Shown here: positions 32,732 through 41,379 of the stretch, piece after piece | How the letters are laid out: each line of letters starts with the position of its first letter | Position numbering within the stretch: the stretch's first letter is position 1 | Assembly (NCBI GenBank): GCA_025765595.1 | Contig: JAIVFH010000239.1 | Location: 1-41,379 of the forward strand | Direction: 5' to 3' | Length of the DNA stretch: 41,379 bases | Source of the DNA: Obelidium mucronatum | Lineage: Eukaryota > Chytridiomycota > Chytridiomycetes > Chytridiales > Chytriomycetaceae | Program-made: the position numbers and the translations under genes | Notes under the pieces: generated by a model | What the model was told of the DNA's origin: nothing | What the model saw: the letters and a program-made list of their open reading frames with translations, nothing else | Databases searched by the model: none

Positions 32732-34421
32732 TTATGATTCATCGTCACCAAGAACGTCGAATACATTGGCACGCTTAACTTCCTTCACTTTCTTTTGTGG
32801 AACAGCCGCCGCTGGTGCAGCGGCAGCAGGGGCAGCCCTACGAGCACCACCAAAGTCCTTGGCAGGCTGTTGAGTTCTTGAGGCCGTGACTGGGCGAGGA
32901 CCATCGCGTCTCCAGCTGGTGCCTTCATCTGCTTTGCTGGCAGGAGCAGCAGCAGCGGAGGCAGCAGCGGGTTGAGATTTGGCCTTCTCCAGGGCTTCAG
33001 CCCTGGCTTTCTTGGCTTCAGCTTCCTTGGCCAATCTTTCAGCTTCCTTCTGCTGCTGCTTCTCTTCGATTCTGCGCATAATGGCATCTTCATCACGGGC
33101 AGAGGCGGCTCCGAATGGGTTGGATTTCTTGGTTGGGGGGGGGGCTCTTTCAGTGGATGGGCTGACAGTGTCGGCAGTGCGCGGCTTAAGTTCAAGCTTC
33201 TTGCGCTCAGTTGGAGCATCAGAAGCAGGGCGGTCTTCGTCTCTACGGGGGGCTCCGCGGAACCCACCGTCGCGTGGTGCAAAGTCTCGGCTGTTGCGGT
33301 CTCCACCAAAACCTCCACGGTCTCCTCCGAATCCCCCACGGTCTCCACGGTCTCCTCCGAATCCTCCACGGTCTCCACGGTCTCCACCAAAACCTCCACG
33401 GTCCCCACGGTCTCCTCCGAATCCACGATCACCTCCAAATCCACGACGGTCAGGGCTACGAGGAGGAGCAGCAGCAGGATCGCGACGTCTCCAATCACTT
33501 GGACTGTCATCAAAACCACCAAAACGAGTGTCTCCACGTTCACGCCCAGAGTTGTTGAAGCCACCACCACGACCACCACCGCCACGTTCTTTCACTGTTT
33601 CACACACGCGAAAAAATTTCGGATAGGGTTAATAACTGATGTCTGAGACTTCAGAAATAGGTAGAAAAAAAAACGAACCTTCAGAGACATCAATCCTGAC
33701 ATTTCGACCCTTGACGCTTTCACCGCTTAATGCGACAGCACCCTTGAGGGATTCAAGGTTTTCAAATTCCACGTAACCAAATCCTTTGATGTTGTTGTCC
33801 ATGTCACGAATCAAACGGATGTCCTTGACCTGTCAAGACCAATTTAAAGTTAAAAGTATGTCCAACTGGGTCCCGACAAGTAGAATCATCAATTCTGTAC
33901 CTGCAAGTTTCCAAACAAGTTTTCAATATCTCTGTCAACAACTTCGTACGACAAGTTTCCAACATAGGCTTGGAAAGGTCCGTGAGTTGGGAAGACTATT
34001 TCGCCTCGGGGGGCTAATCAAAGAGGAAAAAAAAACGGCAAAGAATCTGATGAATTAGACAGGCAAGCTATTTCCCGAGATTTCAAAAGTGCGATAGTTA
34101 CGTCTGTCAGATCTGTCGCCGCCGCCATAACTTCTTTCGCCACGGTCTCCGCCACGGGCAGGGCCAGTTGGAACTGAAAAGAGCAATTGGGTTAAGACGC
34201 TGACAGATGCAAGTACTGCCGACTACGTACGTGGGGCATCGTGCGAGAAGCCACCAGCTGATTTCCTCCTTGGTTAGCCTCATTCGCCCTGCACACACAC
34301 ACCCGCCAAGCAACTCACGGGCAGTTGGAAGATCACCGACATCGTCCGCCCAAGCGCCCGTTGTTTCGTCGGTCAGGAAAGAACCCAACGACATCTTCTG
34401 CGCTTTCTGCTTTGGCGCCAT
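32732..34421 (-). CDS. translation initiation factor eIF4B-like RNA-binding protein
   Basis: eIF4B (Tif3) stimulates the eIF4A helicase during scanning. Exons (minus strand) are 34319-34421, 34231-34257, 34102-34173, 33901-34013, 33679-33829 and 32732-33594, giving 442 residues. The N-terminus ([26 protein letters not shown]) is the family signature. An RRM follows, with RNP2 AYVGNLSY and RNP1 KGFGYVEF. Next is a run of [10 protein letters not shown] repeats (33296-33450 in DNA), then a charged helical region (KKSNPFGAA..., [21 protein letters not shown]) and an Ala/Pro-rich tail. Intron 1's acceptor is ATCAG at 34258, 13 bases after a CTAAC branch point; using the earlier CAG breaks the frame. 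A 27-nt exon 2 results. The long plus-strand frames here are shadows. It shares an 80-bp divergent spacer with NDUFS7. Confidence 0.9.
33296..33450 (-). repeat. in-frame [12 protein letters not shown] coding repeats
   Basis: Units of about 18-27 bases (rich in GGAGGAGACCGTGG on the minus strand) repeat in tandem inside eIF4B exon 6 and encode Arg/Gly/Asp-rich RNA-binding repeats. Copy number is likely to vary between strains. Confidence 0.8.
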
Positions 34422-34501
34422 TTTTTATTATTCAAACAAAATTAAAAAAAAAAAAAAAAGAAAAGAAGAAAAAAGACAAACGAATAAACTATAAAAAAAA
34501 A
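34422..34501. promoter_or_regulatory. 80-bp divergent spacer (eIF4B / NDUFS7)
   Basis: The A-rich spacer has two homopolymer A runs (34443-34459 and 34494-34502) and no other clear motif. It separates the two start codons. Confidence 0.5.
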
Positions 34502-35689
<1,188 letters not shown>

Positions 35690-35782
35690 GCCAATCTGTA
35701 TTACAATTGCCGATTTGCCGTATTGGAAAATAAACCTTCTCTCTTTTATGTATTACATTCACTTTTTTAATTTGTTGTAAAA

Positions 35783-36115
35783 ATGACTTACCAATTGGTG
35801 ACACTGCTTAATGAAGAAGAGGAGATCGCCTTCAAAGAAATGAAGAAGGTTGCAATGAAGAAATGCGATCCTGCTGTTCTAGGTGAGCTATTATCTGCCA
35901 AGTAGCTGAGGGGAATCTAAGAAGCTTTCCACACAGACTTTGTGAACTGCACACGGAACAAAACTTTCTCTGGCTTCATCTTATGTCGCCCAATGCTCAA
36001 TGCAATGAACGAATGTCTTTCTCAATACACAACGGAGGAAGTTAGAGATGGCTTCAGGACAGAGTTGTATCAAAAGAAGTTTGCAAAGATGGAAGAACAG
36101 AGGACAAGAGAATAA
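35783..36115 (+). CDS. CMC1: twin Cx9C COX assembly protein Cmc1
   Basis: Cmc1 is an intermembrane-space protein of the Mia40 disulfide relay that helps deliver copper to, and stabilise Cox1 of, cytochrome c oxidase. Exons 35783-35882 and 35937-36115 give 92 residues. Two Cx9C motifs are exact: Cys28-Cys38 (CDPAVLDFVNC) and Cys50-Cys60 (CRPMLNAMNEC). The second is followed by the amphipathic YTTEEVRDGFRTELYQKKF helix typical of the family. There is no cleavable presequence, as expected. Its stop is only 24 bp before the next start codon, so transcription units must abut or overlap. A paralogue such as Cmc2 is the alternative. Confidence 0.88.
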
Positions 36116-36139
36116 AAAAAACTTCAAAATCAATGAACG

Positions 36140-39100
36140 ATGCGAGAAACATCGCCCCTTCTTTCTCCAGCTTCCAGTAGCAGCAGTATAAGTAGCTGGG
36201 GCAGACTCCCGCTTCCGTCATATGGCTCAGTTCCATTGCCACCGACAAAGATCCACCACCAAGAAGTTGTGGTTGACGATATTCAGGAAGAGTACGTGCT
36301 TCAGCTTCGGGGGTTCAGAGCAAGCTTAGTCAGGCTATGGCTATCACGAGCTCTGTACTGCGTCTCGTTGGGAACAGTTTATCTGCTTTGTCGTTGGTTT
36401 CCGTCGTTAGGAGCAAGACTGACATCCGTCCCTTGTTCAATCGATGAAGCTGACTTGATTTGCATCGTTAATCCGTGGGGGGAAGTTTCTGTTTCTAAAG
36501 TATCCAGAGTTCCGCTTCCCGGTGGCCGTGTTTCCGACGTGTTTCCGTCCAAGAAAGATCCAGTTCACAATATCGATACGGCTATGGAATCCATCAGCTT
36601 CTTTTACTACAATAGCATCAAGTTTATTCTCAATCCATCTACTCTTCGCTTTGAAACTATTCTGAATTGGAGGGATCCTTGGTGGGGTTTCACCCATGAT
36701 ATGTCGGAAGGGTTGGGAAGTGTGGAGGAGGTGGTAAAACGCCTGATCATATTTGACCACAACACGGTGGAAATGTAAGTTAAGCTTATGCTTTTCTTGA
36801 AGTTCTGCTGAAACCAGGAATCTAAAAGGGAAAAGTATCCTTTGTTGGATCTTTTGATGGAAGAACTGTTGAATCCGATATTTATATTCCAAGGCTTATG
36901 TATGGTTCAATGGTTCTCTGATGAATACGAATCCTATGGATACTTTATCATGGCTGTTTCTCTTGTGTCGATTGTTAGCTCTTTTCGAGAATCTCAAGAA
37001 AAAGATAGATTGATTCATGGAATGTGTCAATACGCTGGAAAAGTGCGCGTGAAACGTATGGGGTTATGGCATGAGATAGAAGCAACTGATTTGGTTCCGG
37101 GAGATATTATTGAGATTGGAGCAGAGGGAATCCAATCGCTCCCGTGTGATGCCGTTCTTGTCAGTGGAAGTTGCATTATGAATGAAAGCATGTTGACTGG
37201 CGAGAGTAAACCTGTCCTAAAGAGCGCTATTCTGCCCGACGAATTGGCTCAATTGGACTTTTCGGTGGCGGATCCTTCAAATTCTCGACAAATGTCTCGC
37301 TTCTTTTTGTTCTTTGGGACCAAGGTTGTTCGGGTTCGTGGTGCTGAGCCTGTTGGGCCTTTTCACAGTCCCAGCCAGCTTCCGGGAGCTATGGCGCTTG
37401 TTGTCAGAACGGGGGTCAACACAACTAAGGTAGGAATCACTTGCTGCCTTGATGTCATTTGATTTGACGTTGGAGTATTAGGGCTGCCTTGTTCGGTCGA
37501 TTATGTACCCCAAGCCTCATACATTCAAATACGTGCGGGACTCGCTCAGTTATATCGTTCTTCTGACAGTTGTTACGCTAGTCGGAGCATTCATGACTGT
37601 TTGTCGGTTTTACTTGAAAGAATATCCTTGGGACGTTATTATTCTGAGAACTGGAGACCTGTTTACTATTGCCGTCCCTGTAGCACTGCCAGGTTCTTTT
37701 TTTGTTTATTGATATCGTTGTTGGTTTCTAATGGTCTATTATTACAGCTACAATTGCGATTGGTGTTGGGTTTTCAATAAGGCGATTGAGGAGAATTGGG
37801 ATATATTGTCTTGCGGCAGACAGGGTAAACGTTTGCGGTCAAATCGAAGTATGTTGCACCCTTCTTTCAAAACCGCACCTTTGATTAAGGATTTGATTTT
37901 CAAGGTAATGTGTTTCGATAAAACTGGAACCCTAACTCACGAAGGGATGGATATTCTGGGATTTCGTTGTGCAGTGACGGACTCAAAAGGTACAAGGAAG
38001 TTCACTCAAATTTTAAGCTCCACAAAAGAGGCCATGGATATTTCGGAAAAGTTGAATTCACCTCGTGACTCTTCTACAACTATCGCTGACATGCAAATGG
38101 TTGGCTACCCAAAAGTTATCACGGCGATGGCCTCGTGCCATTCAATCAAAGTACTGGATGGGGAGCTTATTGGCGATCCAATCGATCTCAAGGTTTTCGA
38201 GCTTAGTGGCTGGGAAATTGAAGAAGGGTCCTCTGGAGACCTTACAGGGGAGAATCATGGATTCACCTCTCTTATTGTTCGGCCACCTACACCATCGGAC
38301 TTCAAGGAAGTTCTTCGTGAGTCTGTTAGAACTGCCATCATATCGATGGATTCATCGGTCTCAGTGACAGACGGCCCTTCCACGTCAAAGCAGCCACCAT
38401 CCACGATGATGGAAACCGAAATAGGAGTTATTCGGTCATTTGAGTTTGAAAGTCGGTTGCGAAGAATGAGTGTGATAACAAGGAAGTTGAGCTACAACCG
38501 GCAAGGAATGTCTGCAATTCCTCAAACTGTCTCGGTGGATGAGCTCTTGAAAATGAAGCCGACTGGCGCAAAAGAGTTTGACGTTTATTGTAAGGGGGCT
38601 CCTGAAGTTATTTTGACTTTGTGCGATCCTTCATCTGGTGAGCTGATAATGAATCTTGTGCATGGTTCCCCGCGTTAGTATTTATTGGAAACCTTCGCAT
38701 AAATAGTTCCGCACGACTATAGCCAGCTGCTACATCGATACGCTCACCACGGATATCACGTTATCGCCCTTGCCACCAAAGTTATTTCCAACGTGAGCTG
38801 GTTAAAGTTGATGAGAATGCGCCGTGAAGATGTGGAACGAGAACTTGAATTCCTCGGATTCATTGTATTTGAAAACAAGCTCAAATCCGTAACTGAATCT
38901 GTCGTAAGCACTCTACACGCGGCGAAAATACGTCAAGTGATGTGTACTGGTGACAATATCCGCACCGCAATTTCCGTCGCCAGAGATTGCGGGATCGTGA
39001 AACAGGGCTGTCGAGTTTTTGTCCCGCGTTTTGAATCCGAAAATCGGGGGCCAGATGCTGTGATTATTTGGGAAGATGTAGATCAAGACGAGCGGTCAAA

Positions 39101-40669
39101 GTCCAACATCAGTATGCAGTTAGAGCTGGATCCAGTCTCGATGCGTCCAGTGATTGCCATCAAAACCACAGATATATTGGACCCTGAAGAGGCGGATCGC
39201 TCTTTTGTGCCAGAGAGATTTGTTGAAGTCGAAATCAGAGATGAATATCAGTTGGCCGTTACTGGGGATGTGTTTGCGTGGATGCTGGAACATTCCCACA
39301 AGATGAACTCATTCTTTAGGGTTTGGAAACGATTTATTGTTGATCGCAATTTCTAGAAGACTTACCACTTGATGAATGCAAATATCAGATGCTTATTAAA
39401 GCTCAAGTATTTGCACGAATGTCGCCAGAACAGAAAAAGTTGCTGGTGTCAAGTTTGCAACAACTGGGGTATTGCGTAGGATTCTGTGGGGATGGTGCCA
39501 ATGGTTTGTATACGACCAAGATTCTCAAGAATATTGATGTATCTGAGTTGCTTTATGTTGTTTTAGACTGGGGAGCTCTCCAGGCTGCAGACGTTGGGGT
39601 ATCTTTATCGGAAGTTGAACTCTCTGTCGCAGCGCCATTTACCTCCAAATGCAACTCAATAGCTTGTATTGTTAATTTAATTAAGGAGGGTCGTGCTTCC
39701 CTTGTGACATCATTTGGCAGCAGCAAGTATCTAATTGTGAATGGTCTGATACAGTTTTCCTCTGTGATGATACTGTATACTATGTATACCAATTTAGGCA
39801 ATAACATGTTCCCTTATATTGGTCAGTACGTTCATTTTCCTATTTGATGATGTTATGGAATCTGATTTTCTTTTAATGCAGATCTGGTCATCACTGTCCC
39901 TGTTGCTATCTTCATGTCCGAATCAGGACCGCATGACTTATTGGATCCGAAAAGACCAACTTCTTCGTTTGCATCGAAGAAGGTCATGTTTTCTGTGGTT
40001 GGACAGGCTCTGATTCAGGCCATCATGCAATACTCAATTTTCTTCCACGTGAAGAGCATGCCTTTTTATAATGAATATCAAGTAGATATATCTGATGATA
40101 ATTACCGATGCTATGAAAACACTTGCGTATTTTTACTGAGTGCATTCCAGTATTTATTTGTTGCTGCTATTTATTGTGATGGAGCCCCTTATCGTGAGGA
40201 CTTTTGGAGAAAACAGTTAAGTTTCGAATTTAGTTATGGGCATAACTCTATTGTTTTGAAATTCCTTATACTGTCATCTGCAGCGCGCTTCATCATTACC
40301 ATAACATGTCTCCTGGCTGCCAATTTGTACCTGACGCTCATTCCTTCAGAATCAGTTCTGGAATATATGGATTTGATAACTCTACCTCTTGAAGGAAAAC
40401 TCTATGTCCTTTGCTTTGCTGCGCTAAATTTGATTGTTTCAAGTGCAGCCGAAGTGTGGATTCTTCCAATAGGAGCAAAACTGGCTGGATGGGCATGGAT
40501 TGAGTACTCTACCTTTCATGATGAAGAAGATGAGATAGTTGATGATGCAGGACCAAGTACGTGGTCAGAGAGCACACGAGCCATTCGAAGGGAGAAAGCA
40601 ATTCGGAAAAAGTGGAAGCAGAAAGGGAAACTGTACAAGATTGTGGAGCAAGATCTCGAGTATTATTAA
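36140..40669 (+). CDS. P5B-type ATPase (ATP13A2/Ypk9-like)
   Basis: P5B ATPases sit in lysosome/vacuole membranes; human ATP13A2 exports polyamines. Exons are 36140-36774, 36829-37429, 37482-37692, 37748-37848, 37905-38637, 38707-39320, 39389-39503, 39567-39821 and 39882-40669, giving 1350 residues, a normal length. In order: an N-terminal membrane-associated region, the A domain with MLTGESKP (about 334), the phosphorylation motif DKTGTLT with Asp521, a long nucleotide domain (YCKGAPE), FARMSPEQK, the hinge GDGAND (about 999-1004), [15 protein letters not shown] typical of P5, and a C-terminal helix bundle. The M4 motif reads PVALPA, where I expect PPALPA. The first intron's acceptor is AAAAG at 36828; the intron at 39321-39388 removes what looks like a frameshift. 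All splices keep frame. Confidence 0.94.
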
Positions 40670-41133
40670 TGTCATTAAATATATATCAGCGTTTCTGTTT
40701 TCTGAAGGTGATTGCCTATTAAAGATTGTAGCTTTGGCCAGCCAAATTTTTTTGGGATCCTATAATTTCTTTATTTTCATGAATGTTATGTTTTCGTGGT
40801 GTAGTTGGTTATCACACCCACTTGCTCGTCCAATCACACATCTGCCACTGTCCAACGTCATCAGCTATCAGGACGGTGACGGCTCTTTTATCATCAAAGT
40901 CCAGGGTGATGCAATTCCACCACTCCATTTCTTACAGTAATAGCACGTCTGGGTGATAAAAATTTGGGCTCCTATTCGGTGGACACTCCTTTCCTTTCGA
41001 ATCAAGATCAAGATTCAAAAAAATAGAGCAGAAGCAAAAGAGAAGAAAGATCTAAAAATAAAGAATGAAACTAAAATAGAGTATCGCAAATATACCGAAA
41101 AAAAAACGGAAAAAATAACGGCCCACACCCAAA
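40670..41133. other. intergenic, no supported gene
   Basis: This holds the 3' end region of the P5B gene and the A-rich upstream region of the next gene (41020-41120 is mostly A and G). An open frame at 40539-40940 mostly overlaps the P5B exon in another frame and is not supported. Confidence 0.6.
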
Positions 41134-41379
41134 ATGGATGACGATGAAGACAACTGCTACTACAACGAAAACCCCTCCGAAAGTGCATCTGACGACGATG
41201 ACATCTTTGAGCCAATCCGAACCAGTGCCCAGGGCCTTGCATCTTCCCGTTTCAGATCGCAAAACCAAGCAGATACTGCTACGCTTACTCCAATTAAACC
41301 CCCTATTCGACAAGGTTCAGGCATACCCAGAGCTGGAAAGAAAAAAAGAACAGAAGCATTTGAAAATTCGTCTTTTGTT
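41134..41379 (+). CDS. N-terminus of unknown acidic/basic protein, cut by window end
   Basis: From the first ATG the frame is open for 82 codons to the edge of the window. It starts with a strongly acidic stretch (MDDDEDNCYYNENPSESASDD, DDDIFEPI), then a Ser/Thr/Gln/Pro-rich disordered part and a basic cluster GIPRAGKKKRTEA that could be a nuclear localisation signal. I recognise no family. Frame and composition support a real start, preceded by the purine-rich leader common in this window. Confidence 0.55.
   Translation, partial: MDDDEDNCYYNENPSESASDDDDIFEPIRTSAQGLASSRFRSQNQADTATLTPIKPPIRQGSGIPRAGKKKRTEAFENSSFV

Noticed and set aside
32972..33646. Long plus-strand and second minus-strand ORFs opposite eIF4B
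   Set aside because: They are produced by the repetitive RGG coding sequence. Only the spliced minus-strand frame has an RRM.
36775..36840. Frameshift in P5B after exon 1
   Set aside because: Using the acceptor AAAAG at 36828 in place of CCAG at 36817 keeps the frame into [12 protein letters not shown].
39321..39388. Frameshift in the P5B gene near FFRVWKRF
   Set aside because: A 68-nt GT-AG intron ending ATATCAG restores the frame and the [16 protein letters not shown] family sequence.

Overview
The window is nuclear DNA from a eukaryote with compact genes, many short introns (mostly 50-90 nt, GT...AG, often with a CTAAC-type branch point) and almost no spacing between many neighbours. The gene set fits an early-diverging fungus, most likely a chytrid. 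It includes FANCD2 (missing from most yeasts), a polytopic PAS-domain protein of the TmcB/TmcC type that is expanded in chytrids, Crinkler-like effector genes, a P5B ATPase, Vma21 and Cmc1. The lineage is inferred from gene content and intron style; no marker gene is present.

Layout. 813-4899 (+) is a DHH1/DDX6 RNA helicase whose introns carry hairpin-repeat arrays, one intron being 2.25 kb. 5146-6420 (-) is proteasome subunit beta5. 6.5-10.5 kb is an accessory stretch with a truncated copy of a dispersed element, a broken multi-exon gene and a full copy of the element (8714-9875). 10562-11839 (-) holds a hypothetical gene and VMA21, which shares a 39-bp divergent spacer with an Ariadne RBR ubiquitin ligase (11879-13820, +). 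14080-20683 (-) is a 25-exon FANCD2. A second full copy of the element (20863-22018) lies just upstream of it. 22670-28217 (-) is the large PAS/membrane gene with three single-base frame breaks, divergent from a decayed Crinkler gene (28372-29749, +). From 30 kb the genes are tightly packed: a small membrane protein whose intron has the same hairpin repeats, an EFM7-like methyltransferase divergent from a second methyltransferase, eIF4B divergent from complex I subunit NDUFS7, then CMC1, a 1350-residue P5B ATPase, and the start of an unknown gene.

Themes. Several housekeeping functions are grouped: mRNA decay and translation (DHH1, eIF4B, EFM7), ubiquitin-proteasome (beta5, Ariadne ligase), mitochondrial respiration (NDUFS7, CMC1), V-ATPase assembly and endolysosomal transport (VMA21, P5B), and DNA crosslink repair (FANCD2). 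No operon-like co-regulation is implied, but divergent pairs with 39-80 bp between start codons probably share promoters.

Most notable signals. (1) Intron-confined arrays of micro-hairpins, stem-C-GAA-G-stem, about 60 in one intron. Different arrays use different but still complementary stems, always in the sense orientation of the host gene. (2) A 1.16-kb dispersed element whose sharp 5' end is an RNA-like pseudoknot preserved in three copies. (3) A repeated pattern of very GC-rich 5' coding sequence followed by AT-rich 3' coding sequence in several unrelated genes. Exon models were built by hand; lengths and phases were checked to sum to multiples of three.
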